From: Larimichthys crocea
Taxonomy: Eukaryota > Chordata > Actinopteri > Sciaenidae
Direction of reading: 5' to 3'
Assembly: GCF_000972845.2 (NCBI RefSeq)
Contig: NC_040011.1
Location: forward strand, 20,661,809-20,725,808
DNA: 64,000 nucleotides
The notes beneath the pieces are model-generated. The model made no database searches, had not been told where the DNA came from, and worked only from the letters and a program-made list of their open reading frames with translations. Below are positions 46,079-56,655 of the stretch, piece after piece. Each line of letters begins with the position of its first letter. The first letter of the stretch is position 1. The position numbers and the translations under genes were made by a program.

Positions 46079-47518
46079 GGTGGGAGGTGAACACTACATA
46101 CTCATAGTGGCCGCTAGGAGTATTGGAGGTGAACACTACATACTCATAGTGGCCGCTAGGAGTATTAAATCCTGTTTTCCATTCATCTCCCTCTCGATCC
46201 TGATTAAAGCATTGCATAAATCTAGCTTGGTAAATTGCAGTTGGTCGAAAACGGATATCATAAGAGGCAGGGGGTAAGGATTTTTAATGATGGCATTTAG
46301 GGGTCTGTAATCGATGCAGGGCCTAAGAGAACCATCCTTTTTCCCCACAAAAAAGAATCCGGCCCCAGCTGCTGACGAGGAAGGACGAATAAGCCCAGCT
46401 CTCAGTGATGACCTGATGTACTCTTTCATTGGAGTACAACCGGCCCTTGGGAATGGGGGAGCCAGAAATCAGGTCTATGGCGCAGTCATAAGGCTGGTGT
46501 GGGGGAAGTGACATGGCCTTGGTTTTGCTAAAAACCTCTCTGATGTGGTGGTAGCAGGGGGGCACGGATCTAAGGTCGGGGTTCTCAGAGTCTGTGGCAG
46601 AAGTGACAGAAGAGTGATTAATGGAAGTCATGTTAATCCCCTGGACCGAAACAGGTTTGCAATGGTCCACACAATCTTCCCCCCATCCCATGATTGCCCC
46701 TGTTATCCAGTTTAGGTAGGGGTTGTGTTGACATAACCAGGGATTACCCAGGACTAGAGTCTGAGAGGGTGATTCAAACAGATACAAGTTCAGGAGCTCC
46801 CTATGCTCCTGGATCTGCAGTTCCAGTGGTTCTGTAGTGTGCGTTATCATGAACAGATCTTTGCCATTGAGAGCCCTGGCCTTGATGGGGCTAATCAGGG
46901 ATTCTGATTTTAACCCCAATGTCTCCGCCAAACCCCAGTCAATTAAGCTCTCATCGGCCCCGGAGTCTATGAGTGCCTCAGTGTCAATAGTGGTGGCATG
47001 ATGCGTTACCTTAACTGGCGTCAGGCTGCGTGGAACAAGGGCTGTGGCTGGGGTTGACTCACCTCCCGGGGTTTTCTGGCCGGACAGGTGGCGACGAGGT
47101 GATTAAGTTTGCCGCAGTAAAAGCAGCTGCCCTCCTGCTGGCGTCGTCGTTGCTCCTCCGGTGTCAGCCGTGTCCTGCATGGGCTCCTCTTCCCTGACGG
47201 TGGAGGAGGGAAGACCGTGCTCCAGCGGCGAATAACGGGGACCCTGCCCGCCCGGGGCTGGGAAGCGTGTAGATCTCTCCGACGTCGAACCGCTGCTCCG
47301 TGGTTGCCACAGCTTACAAACCCGGTTGTCTGTCCGGATGGCAAACGAGATAAGGGAATCCAGGTCTGCAGGCAGATCCAGTGGCAGCAGCAGCTCCTGG
47401 ATGTGAGCCACCAGCCCCTTCAGGAAAACGTCGTACAGGGCAGTGTTATTCTAGCCATTCTCCGCCGCCAGGGTGCCCTGCCCTGTGTCAGTCTGCTCAG
47501 CTCCCTGGCCTTTTCAGG
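46079..47518 (-). pseudogene. Ty3/gypsy gag-protease-RT, 5' half (copy A)
   Basis: On the minus strand: gag fragment NNTALYDVFLKGLVAHIQEL and LPADLDSLISFAIRTDNRV (about 47450-47330); one zinc knuckle CFYCGKLNHLVATC; protease EALIDSGADESLID (about 46985-46940); then EHRELLNLYLFESPSQTLVL, GNPWLCQHNP, and the start of the reverse transcriptase [35 protein letters not shown] and FTKLDLCNA. It breaks at the piggyBac insertion; the rest is at 37846-39655. The gag start and 5' LTR are missing: at about 47518 the sequence passes directly into RTE coding sequence. Confidence 0.9.
46083..46166. repeat. 42-bp direct tandem duplication at the piggyBac/gypsy junction
   Basis: Two exact 42-bp copies starting GGAGGTGAACAC (46083-46124, 46125-46166). 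The second large copy (near 52798-52839) has one. The unit contains gypsy coding sequence (reverse-strand TPSGHYEY). Confidence 0.95.
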
Positions 47519-48494
47519 TTGGCAAGGCAGATAGAGATGAGAAGGACGTGCAGCACTCTAGGATGATTAAGGATAGGGATGGAAGTGTACTGACAGGTGC
47601 CAGTAGTGTTATGGGAAGATGGAAAGAGTACTTTGAAGAGCTGATGAATGAGGAAAATGAGAGAGAACGAAGAGCAGAAGAGGTGACTGTTGTGGACCAG
47701 GAAGTAGCAAAGATTAGTGAGGATGAAGTGAGGAGGGCATTGAAGAGGATGAAGAGTGGAAAGCTACAGAGGAATAAAGCTGATGAGCCATACAATGAAG
47801 TTATGGGAAAGAGTAGTAGAAGCTAGACTAAGGGCAGAAGTGAGCATTTGTGAGCAGCAGTATGGTTTCATGCCAAAAAAGACTACTACAGATGCAGTAT
47901 TTGCTTTGAGGATGTTGATAGAGAAGTACAGAGAAGGTCAGAGGGAGCTGCACTGTGTCTTTGTAGATCTGGAGAAAGCTTGTGACAGGGTGCCCAGAGA
48001 GGAACTGTGGTATTGTATGAGGAAGTCTGGAGTGACAGAGAAGTATGTTAGAGCGGTGCAGGACATGTATGAGGGCTGTAAGACAGTGGTGAGGTGTGCT
48101 GTAGGTGTGACAGAGGAGTTCAAGGTGGAGGTGGGACTGCATCAGGGATCAGCTCTGAGCCCCTTCTTGTTCGCTATGGTGATGGACAGGCTGACAGACG
48201 AGGTTAGACAGGAATCTCCATGGACTATGATGTTTGCAGATGACATTGTGATCTGTAGTGAGAGCAGGGAACAGGTGAAGGAGAAGCTAGAGAGGTGGAG
48301 GTTCGCCCTGGAAAGGAGAGGAATGAAGGTTAGCCGCAGAAAGACTGAGTACATGTGTGTGAATGAGAGGGACCCAAGTGGAAGACTGAGGTTACAGGGA
48401 GAAGAGATAAAGAAGGTGGAGGATTTGAAGTATTTAGGGTCAACAGTCCAGAGCAATGGAGAGTGTGGAAACGAGGTGAAGAAGCGTGTGCAGG
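47519..48494 (+). pseudogene. RTE-type LINE reverse transcriptase (copy A)
   Basis: Continues the RTE begun at 35985: [48 protein letters not shown]; then a deletion of about 60 residues joins directly to [20 protein letters not shown]. The palm follows: [39 protein letters not shown] (first Asp), HQGSALSPFLFAMVMD, SPWTMMFADDIVICSES (catalytic ADD) and KYLGSTVQSNGECGNEVKKR. At 48494 a 962-bp insertion interrupts the frame. Confidence 0.9.
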
Positions 48495-49456
48495 TGTAGT
48501 AGGTTGAAAAACGCTCTGTATTTAGTTTTTTATGTAAACAGGCACCCCCCCCCCTATTTTTTGATAATGCTGAACTACTCTAACATGCATTCTGACATTT
48601 TACACACTGACATTTAAGTTCTTTCATTCAGTTTTACATAAAGGCATTACGCTTTTATGCCAGTAGGTGGTACTCTAGCATTGTGGATTCACAAGGGAGA
48701 CCCTAGCTACCTAGCTTGGTTCATGCGCAGCTAAAAATAAACAAGTTCAGGCATGAGCAAGACGCTAATTTCGGTCCTCTCTCTTATTGATCCACAGGTA
48801 CGGTAAAACCCATCTTTCTGTATTGAATATGGTTCAGTATCTAATGTGAATACGTTAGAAAGTGTTTTGTAATGTTGTGAGATGATTTTTGAGACATGAA
48901 GTATGTGAAGTAAGCTTGTTTTGTAGGTAATTGTAATTGTCCCGATGTGAGTCGGCGAGCTGAGTTTTATGAACTCCCGTTTTCACTGTGATGTTATTAG
49001 TATGAGTTGAGTTATTAGCCTTGGTGACATTGGGAAATGCACTGAGCTAGTGTTAAGAGATATGTTATGTTTAGCATACACGCATGTCAGCGCGGTATCT
49101 TATTATTATCTTATTTTGTAAACGCTGTTCGTAAAAGAGTACGTGTGTGTATGTGCGTGTGTGTGTGAGTGAGAGAAAGTGAGTGAAAGATCATAACCCG
49201 TAGGAATGTTGTTGTCTTTTATTCTATTGTGTTAAATATTTTGGTCATGAGTTATGTCTACTAAGAGTTAAGATGAAGTATATGGTGAATTGTTGAGAAT
49301 TGTAAAAAAAATAAACAAGTTCAGGCATGAGCAAGACGCTAATTTCGGTCCTCTCTCTTATTGATCCACAGCGTCTGTATGTACGTATATTGGCTACGCA
49401 GTGCTCCCTAGCCTGTGTAACCATTGCTGCCGGCCCAGATTTCCCCTAGGTTTGGC
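48495..49456. mobile_element. LTR-like insertion in the RTE ORF (copy A)
   Basis: A 962-bp non-coding unit running TGTAGTAGG...GGTAACA, flanked by CAGG on both sides (48491-48494, 49457-49460). It splits the RTE codons for KKRVQ and WNGWRKVSG. Features: AATAAA-type signals and a 65-bp direct repeat (48733-48797 and 49307-49371) that ends TTATTGATCCACAG; a TTTGGCGCCGG motif lies just before the right end. TG...CA termini and a 4-bp duplication suggest a solo LTR. The repeat inside is unusual for one. Confidence 0.7.
48733..49371. repeat. 65-bp direct repeats 574 bp apart
   Basis: AAAAATAAACAAGTTCAGGC through TCTTATTGATCCACAG occurs at 48733-48797 and 49307-49371. After the first copy comes GTACGG (donor-like); the second copy provides a pyrimidine tract and AG (acceptor-like) before CGTCTG. 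Confidence 0.9.
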
Positions 49457-49990
49457 GCCGGTAACACAGGCAGATTGGAACGGGTGGAGAAAAGTGTCAG
49501 GTGTGATAGAAGAGTTTCAGCTAAAATGAAAGGAAAGGTGTACAAAACTGTGGTGAGACCAGCGATGTTGTTTGGTCTAAAGACAGTGCCACTGAGGAAA
49601 AGACAGGAGGCAGAGCTGGAGGTAGCAGAGATGAAGATGCTGAGGTTCTCTTTGGGTGTGACNNNNNNNNNNCAAGATGGATAGGATCAGGAATGAGTCC
49701 ATCAGAGGGACAGCACATGTTAGAGGTTTTGGGAAAGTCAGAGAGGCCAGACTGAGATGGTTCGGACATGTCCAGAGGAGAGATAGTGAATTATTGGTAG
49801 AAGGATGCTGAGTTTTGAACTGCCAGACAGGAGTCCTACAGGAAGACCAAAGAGGAGTTTATGGATGCAGTGAAGAGGACTGAAGGTAGTTGGTGTGAGA
49901 GAAGAGGATGCATAAGAGGGTTAATGGAGGCAACTGATTCACTGTGGCAACCCCTTGGAAAAGCCGAAAGGAAGAAGAAGATGTTTATGT
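49457..49990 (+). pseudogene. RTE-type LINE C-terminus and 3' end (copy A)
   Basis: It resumes after the insertion with DWNGWRKVSG-like text, then VSAKMKGKVYKTVVRPAMLF, RKRQEAELEVAEMKMLRFSL, a 10-N gap, then RIRNESIRGTAHVRGFGK, RRMLSFELPDR, and the 3' end AAGCCGAAAGGAAGAAGAAG. Several one-base indels relative to copy B break the frame, and some may be sequencing errors. Confidence 0.85.
49663..49672. other. Assembly gap (10 N)
   Basis: Ten N bases within the RTE C-terminal region. Copy B reads through the same place (near 56309-56322) with about seven bases, so the true gap is close to nil. Confidence 1.
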
Positions 49991-50980
49991 CAGCGCCTAC
50001 CTGTCATGTCCCTTGTCTTTTTAAACTGTATTTATGTCTATACCTGTATGTACAAAGGAGATCAAGTGTGATATGATTTGTGTTCATTTGCAGTTCAAAC
50101 TGATTTCAACAATTTTGGAATGGAACACGCCCAGCCCAGATGATAAGGTATCATTTTGTCCACAGCACACAACTTCTCTATGTGATCACTTGTTCCCTTG
50201 AGTTCTGAAAAACTCTCACAGCACCAAATCCACGTTTTTAAGGAAACAGGCAGGTGTGCTGGGTAGGTCTCCTTCAAACACCATCTCTGGTGTGACAAAC
50301 ATCATCTGTATCCAAGATCCAGGGTGAAGCCTGTTCTGCAGAGGGATGTCATCCCTCCAGCCATACATTCAGTGAAAAAGATTTTATTTTTCCTACAGGA
50401 CCTTAAACATGCACTGAAGCTCTGCCGGGTCTGTGAAGTCCAAGGAGAAACAAGCAGTGCTGACTACATGACTTTCCCTGCCAGTAATCAGGCCTCGACA
50501 TTGCTGAACATGTCTGGCAACACGTGAAAAGCAATACATACTTAACACTATGAAGCCCTCTTTGGATCTTCCGGCAGAGCTGGAATAAGTGGATCCTCAG
50601 ATAAACGCAGAGAGGTTTAAAGCCATGATGAAAAGAACAGAGTTTGAGCTCAGCTCAATTTTTGGGAAGTTTGTTTCAGATATGTGGAGCATAAAAACTG
50701 AATGCTGTTCTTAGTTTTTACTTTGACTCCTGGTCTTAACTAGTACTTAGCTCAGCTACTGCTGTCTGAGAGAGACCAATTACCACGGCATTAGGCAAGC
50801 TGATGAAAACATATGGACACATTTTTCTGCTGAAACATAAGCCTTGAATATGTAACAACAGGTGATTTTCAGTCCTATGTAGATGTTGAAACGTAAGCCT
50901 AAAATGTCTGCTCTGGTTTGTGATCTTTATTAAAGTGATGAGAGGGAGTACATCTTGTTGTTCTTCCCTGGGTCAAAGAC
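49991..50980. other. No recognisable gene (copy A flank)
   Basis: Non-coding sequence that follows the RTE 3' end. It is repeated nearly identically at 56656-57671. Short frames at 50095-50298 and 50324-50527 have no motif. Confidence 0.5.
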
Positions 50981-50985
50981 ACAAA

Positions 50986-51098
50986 TTAGGGTCTAAGGAC
51001 AGAGGGTGTCACTCCCTGTACAGATTGTAAAGCCCTCTGAGGCAAATGTACTTTGTGACTTTGGGCTATACAAATAAAATTGATTTGATTTGATTTGA
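50986..51098 (-). repeat. Interspersed repeat, reverse orientation
   Basis: Reverse complement of the repeat at 57945-58060: GGGTGTCACTCCCTGTACAG, GGGCTATACAAATAAAATTG, ending in (GATTT)n. The two are nearly identical. Confidence 0.9.
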
Positions 51099-51330
51099 TT
51101 TAGATAGTGAATATATTGGTAGAAGGATGCTGAGTTTTGAACTGCCAGACAGGAGTCCTACAGGAAGACCAAAGAGGAGGTTTATGGATGCAGTGAAAGA
51201 GTACATGAAGGTAGTTGGTGTGAGAGAAGAGGATGCAGAAGAGGGTTAGATGGAGGCAACTGATTCGCTGTGGCGATTCCTGAAGGGAAAAGCCAAAAGG
51301 AGAAGAAGAAGAAGAATTGTATAATTGTAA
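51099..51330 (+). mobile_element. Third copy of the RTE LINE 3' end
   Basis: GATAGTGAATATATTGGTAG (reading EYIGRRMLSFELPDRSPTGR), KRRFMDAVKEYMKVVGVREE and the 3' end AAAAGGAGAAGAAGAAG. Close to the 3' ends at about 49790-49980 and 56440-56640. It abuts the (GATTT)n end of the preceding repeat. Confidence 0.85.
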
Positions 51331-52029
51331 TGCACTGTAATATTTATAACTTAATATAACAAATTATCATGACCTTTATTGTCAAACGTAATGTATTACC
51401 AACACTGTCCTCCTAGCTTTACCCCAGTCATTGAATCTAGACTGTACTGCTCCTACAAAAGCATCTTCTTGTTGATTGTACCATGCTTGTTGGAGAGAGA
51501 TGCTGTTGAGAGATGAAAACAGAGAAAGGAAAGAGTATAATGATGAAGCATACTGAAATAATTTCTCATTTTATTTTTGTTTGAATTACAGTATTCTATT
51601 TTCAGGACATGTAATTTTATTTTGTGCTTGTAGATGTGTATTTTGTAGATGTATGTGTATTAGTACCGGTCACTGTTAGGACTACGCAGCCAGTGATACA
51701 AGAAGGGGAATGCAGTTAGGTGATGCAGATCATCTTCTGTGTGGGTTAATTGTTCGTTGATCTGTTTGCAATGCCTCAGGGTTCCAATAGGGGGATCATG
51801 CTTCTCTTCCTCCTTCTGGACACATCAGAGGAGATGGTTGTTGCTTGTCATGCCACCATCAAGGGATAACCTGAAGACAACAGTGTGACCAGCAGAATCA
51901 GGAAGGTCAAGGTCTCCACAAGATATATTAGTGACCAGACATCTCCAAGAAACCTTTTACCTCTATGGAGGACATGGACTAAATAGTTTACGAAAACGGA
52001 TATGGCTTTGATACTGTTCATTATGTGTC
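51331..52029. other. No recognisable feature
   Basis: Non-coding. Nothing recognised. Confidence 0.4.
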
Positions 52030-52080
52030 TACAGTAGCAGACAAAGGTTTGGACATAACTTCTCATTCAATGATTTTACT
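52030..52080 (+). repeat. Tc1-like element end fragment
   Basis: TACAGTAGCAGACAAAGGTT followed by TGGACATAACTTCTCATTC resembles the solitary end at 21135 and the mini-MITE at 12558. No second end was found. Confidence 0.45.
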
Positions 52081-52108
52081 TTAATTTTATTGTTTGTCAC
52101 CTTAACAC

Positions 52109-52383
52109 TAGGGCTGCCACAAACGATTATTTTGATAGTCGACTAATCAACGATTATTTTTTCGATTAGTCGACTAATCGGATCATGCATAAATTCACTG
52201 TCCCGGATGGGCGGTCGCAGTAAACCTCACGGACGGCGGTGTGAGCCACCTTCGCCCCAGAGTCTTTCCATGCCGACCCAGTGCTGCCGCAGAGGAAATG
52301 CGCCCGGCGGAGCCCAGCCAGCGCCAGGGAGAGGTCCCACGAGGGACCGGTCCCTGACCCGCCGAGTTGAATCCGCAGACTGC
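52109..52383. repeat. hAT-like end followed by GC-rich sequence up to a gap
   Basis: AGGGCTGCCACAAACGATTA and repeated (C/G)GATTAGTCGACTAATC palindromes resemble ends of fish hAT-type non-autonomous elements. From about 52195 the sequence becomes GC-rich and unrecognised until the N gap at 52384, so the other end cannot be seen. Confidence 0.5.
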
Positions 52384-52393
52384 NNNNNNNNNN
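52384..52393. other. Assembly gap (10 N)
   Basis: Ten N bases exactly at the start of the second copy of the 5.3-kb block. Confidence 1.
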
Positions 52394-52800
52394 ATGAAGT
52401 ATATCACACATACAAAAAGTAAAACAATAAAACATAAAACAATTTCTAAAGCTCCTTATTTTTACTACAGTTGAGGTCTTAACTGGTGTAGGTCGGTCAG
52501 AAAACTGTATTACCTCCACCCGACCGTCTAATGTGAAACTGCATGTCTCACATGACTTATATTTAAGTGTATCTCAAGCGCATTCCCCCTTGTGGTCAAA
52601 CGTATGAATTTACACATTTCTGTATGTCAAACAATATTCAAATAAAATAATAATTTAAAGCAAAATACATTCCTAATATGGCTCCAACAACAACAGTTTC
52701 AGTCCAGTCTGATGTGACAAATGTCATTTTACCTTAAGAGCAGTTACAGTAAAACAGACCGGTCAGTTTTGACCGGGAACACTAAAGTAAGGGGTGGGAG
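52394..52800 (+). mobile_element. piggyBac 3' end (copy B)
   Basis: Same non-coding 3' region as 45651-46078, ending GGTCAGTTTTGACCGGGAAC and ACTAAAGTAAGG. The transposase is not present because the copy begins at the gap. Confidence 0.8.
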
Positions 52801-54188
52801 GTGAACACTACATACTCATAGTGGCCGCTAGGAGTATTAAATCCTGTTTTCCATTCACTCCCTCTCGATCCTGATTAAAGCATTGCATAAATCTAGCTTG
52901 GTAAATTGCAGTTGGTCGAAAAACGGAATCATAAGAGGCAGGGGTAAGGATTTTTAATGATGGCATTAGGGGTCTGTAATCGATGCAGGGCCTAAGAGAA
53001 CCATCCTTTTTCCCCACAAAAAAGAATCCGGCCCCAGCTGCTGACGAGGAAGGACGAATAAGCCCAGCTCTCAGTGATGACCTGATGTACTCTTTCATTG
53101 GAGTACAACCGGCCCTTGGGAATGGGGGAGCCAGAAATCAGGTCTATGGCGCAGTCATAAGGCTGGTGTGGGGAAGTGACATGGCCTTGGTTTTGCTAAA
53201 AACCTCTCTGATGTGGTGGTAGCAGGGGGGCACGGATCTAAGGTCGGGTTCTCAGAGTCTGTGGCAGAAGTGACAGAAGAGTGATTAATGGAAGTCATGT
53301 TAATCCCCTGGACCGAAACAGGTTTGCAATGGTCCACACATCTTCCCCCCATCCCATGATTGCCCCTGTTATCCAGTTTAGGTAGGGGTTGTGTTGACAA
53401 ACCAGGGATTACCCAGGACTAGAGTCTGAGAGGGTGATCAAACAGATACAAGTTCAGGAGCTCCTATGCTCCTGGATCTGCAGTTCCAGTGGTTCTGTAG
53501 TGTGCGTTATCATGAACAGATCTTTGCCATTGAGAGCCTGGCCTTGATGGGGCTAATCAGGGATTCTGATTTTAACCCCAATGTCTCCGCCAAACCCCAG
53601 TCAATTAAGCTCTCATCGGCCCCGGAGTCTATGAGTGCCTCAGTGTCAATAGTGGTGGCATGATGCGTTACCTTAACTGGCGTCAGGCTGCGTGGAACAA
53701 GGGCTGTGGCTGGGGTTGACTCACCCCCGGGGTTTTCTGGCCGGACAGGTGGCGACGAGGTGATTAAGTTTGCCGCAGTAAAAGCAGCTGCCCTCCTGCT
53801 GCGTCGTCGTTGCTCCCCGGTGCAGCGTGTCCTGCATGGGCTCTCTCTGCGTGGACGTGCTCCAGCATCGGGCCTGGACTGTGTCTCTCGACGTCGACGT
53901 GCTCCTGGTGTGTGCCAGGTGAGGAAAGATCTGCAGTGCAGCATAGAGCCACCGGGGGCTAGCCCGCTGCTCCGTGGTTGCCGCAGCTTACAAACCCGGT
54001 TGTCTGTCCGGATGGCAAACGAGATAAGGGAATCCAGGTCTGCAGGCAGATCCAGTGGCAGCAGCAGCTCCTGGATGTGAGCCACCAGCCCCTTCAGGAA
54101 AACGTCGTACAGGGCAGTGTTATTCTAGCCATTCTCCGCCGCCAGGGTGCCCTGCCTGTGTCAGTCTGCAGCTCCCTGGCCTTTCAGG
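52801..54188 (-). pseudogene. Ty3/gypsy gag-protease-RT 5' half (copy B)
   Basis: Same content as 46079-47518: [54 protein letters not shown] and ISFAIRTDNRV. The zinc knuckle is damaged in this copy (AAAFTAANLITSS in place of the CFYCGKLNH frame), because of one-base deletions in the GC-rich patch. More frameshifts than copy A. Confidence 0.85.
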
Positions 54189-55156
54189 TTGGCAAGGCAG
54201 ATAGAGATGAGAAGGACGTGCAGCACTCTAGATGATTAAGGATAGGGATGGAAGTGACTGACAGGTGCCAGTAGTGTTATGGGAAGATGGAAAGAGTACT
54301 TTGAAGAGCTGATGAATGAGGAAAATGAGAGAGAACGAAGAGCAGAAGAGGTGACTGTTGTGGACCAGGAAGTAGCAAAGATAGTGAGGATGAAGTGAGG
54401 AGGGCATTGAAGAGGATGAAGAGTGGAAAGCTACAGAGGAATAAAGCTGATGAGCCATACAATGAAGTTATGGGAAAGAGTAGTAGAAGCTAGACTAAGG
54501 GCAGAAGTGAGCATTTGTGAGCAGCAGTATGGTTTCATGCCAAAAAAAAGTACACAGAACAGTATTTGCTTTGAGGATGTTGATAGAGAAGTACAGAGAA
54601 GGTCAGAGGGAGCTGCACTGTGTCTTTGTAGATCGGAGAAAGCTTGTGACAGGGTGCCCAGAGAGGAACTGTTGTATTGTATGAGGAAGTCTGGAGTGAC
54701 AGAGAAGTATGTTAGAGCGGTGCAGGACATGTATGAGGGCTGTAAGACAGTGGTGAGGTGTGCTGTAGGTGTGACAGAGGAGTTCAAGGTGGAGGTAGGA
54801 CTGTATCAGGGATCAGCTCTGCGCCCCTTCTGTTCGCATGGTGATGGACAGGCTGACAGACGAGGTTAGACAGGAATCCCATGGACTATGATGTTTGCAG
54901 ATGACATTGTGATCTGTAGTGAGAGCAGGGAACAGGTGAAGGAGAAGCTAGAGAGGTGGAGGTTCGCCCTGGAAAGGAGAGGAATGAAGGTTAGCCGCAG
55001 AAAGACTGAGTACATGTGTGTGAATGAGAGGGACCCACAGTGGAAGACTGAGGTTACAGGGAGAAGAGATAAAGAAGGTGGAGGATTTGAAGTATTTAGG
55101 GTCAACAGTCCAGAGCAATGGAGAGTGTGGAAACGAGGTGAAGAAGCGTGTGCAGG
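54189..55156 (+). pseudogene. RTE-type LINE reverse transcriptase (copy B)
   Basis: Same as 47519-48494, including the KSGK/SYRG deletion. It retains [31 protein letters not shown] and MMFADDIVICSES. The frame is broken by indels, for example near 54545-54600 and 54830-54890, where copy A is open. Confidence 0.85.
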
Positions 55157-56126
55157 TGTAGTAGGTTGAAAAACGCTCTGTATTTAGTTTTTTATGTAAC
55201 AGGCAGCCCCCCCCCTATTTTTTGATAATGCTGAACTACTCTAACATGCATCTGACATTTTACACACTGACATTAAGTTCTTTCATTCAGTTTTACATAA
55301 AGGCATTACGCTTTTATGCCAGTAGGTGGTGCTCTAGCATTGTGGATTCACAAGGGAGACCTAGCTACCTAGCTTGGTTCATGCGCAGCTAAAAATAAAC
55401 AAGTTCAGGCATGAGCAAGACGCTAATTTCGGTCCTCTCTCTTATTGATCCACAGGTACGGTAAAACTCATCTTTCTGTATTGAATATGGTTCAGTATCT
55501 AATGTGAATACGTTAGAAAGTGTTTTGTAATGTTGTGAGATGATTTTTGAGACATGAAGTATGTGAAGTAAGCTTGTTTTAGGTAGGTAGGTAATTGTAA
55601 TTGTCCCGATGTGAGTCGGCGAGCTGAGTTTTATGAACTCCCGTTTCACTGTGATGTTATTAGTATGAGTGAGTTATTAGCTTGGTGACATTGGGAAATG
55701 CACTGAGCTAGTGTTAAGAGATATGTTATGTTTAGCATACACGCATGTCAGCGCGGTATCTTATTATTATCTTATTTGTAAACGCTGTTCGTAAAAGAGT
55801 ACGTGTGTGTATGTGCGTGTGTGTGTGAGTGAGAGAAAGTGAGTGAAAGATCATAACCCGTAGGAATGTTGTTGTCTTTTATTTTATTGTGTTAAATATT
55901 TTGGTCATGAGTTATGTCTATTAAGAGTAAGATGAAGTATATGGTGAATTGTTGAGAATTGTAAAAAAAAATAAACAAGTTCAGGCATGAGCAAGACGCT
56001 AATTTCGGTCCTCTCTCTTATTGATCCACAGCGTCTGTATGTACGTATATTGGCTACGCAGTGCTCCCTAGCCTGTGTAACCATTGCTGCCGGCCCAGAT
56101 TTCCCCTAGGTTTGGCGCCGGTAACA
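55157..56126. mobile_element. LTR-like insertion in RTE (copy B)
   Basis: 970 bp, TGTAGTAGG...GGTAACA, flanked by CAGG (55153-55156, 56127-56130). The 65-bp internal direct repeats are also present (about 55390-55456 and 55965-56031). Confidence 0.75.
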
Positions 56127-56655
56127 CAGGCAGATTGGAAGGTGGAGAAAGTGTGCAGGTGTGATAGAAGAGTTTCAGCTAAAATGAAAGGAAAGGTTAC
56201 AAAACTGTGGTGAGACCAGCGATGTTGTTTGGTCTAAAGACAGTGCCACGAGGAAAAGACAGGAGGCAGAGCTGGAGGTAGCAGAGATGAAGATGCTAGG
56301 TGTCTTTGGGTGTGAAGTGACCAAGATGGATAGGATCAGGAATGAGTACATCAGAGGGACAGCACATGTTAGAGGTTTTGGAGATAAAGTCAGAGAGGCC
56401 AGACTGAGATGGTTCGGACATGTCCAGAGGAGAGATAGTGAATATATTGGTAGAAGGATGCTGAGTTTTGAACTGCCAGACAGGAGTCCTACAGGAAGAC
56501 CAAAGAGGAGGTTTATGGATGCAGTGAAAGAGGACATGAAGGTAGTTGGTGTGAGAGAAGAGGATGCATAAGAGGGTTAGATGGAGGCAACTGATTCACT
56601 GTGGCAACCCCTGATGGGAAAAGCCGAAAGGAGAAGAAGAAGATGTTTATGTCAG
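56127..56655 (+). pseudogene. RTE-type LINE C-terminus and 3' end (copy B)
   Basis: Contains MKMLGVFGCEVTKMDRIRNE, YIRGTAHVRGFGDKVREARL, RWFGHVQRRDSEYIGRRMLS and RPKRRFMDAVKEDMKVVGVR, ending with GAAAAGCCGAAAGGAGAAG. This copy reads through the position of the N gap in copy A. Confidence 0.9.
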
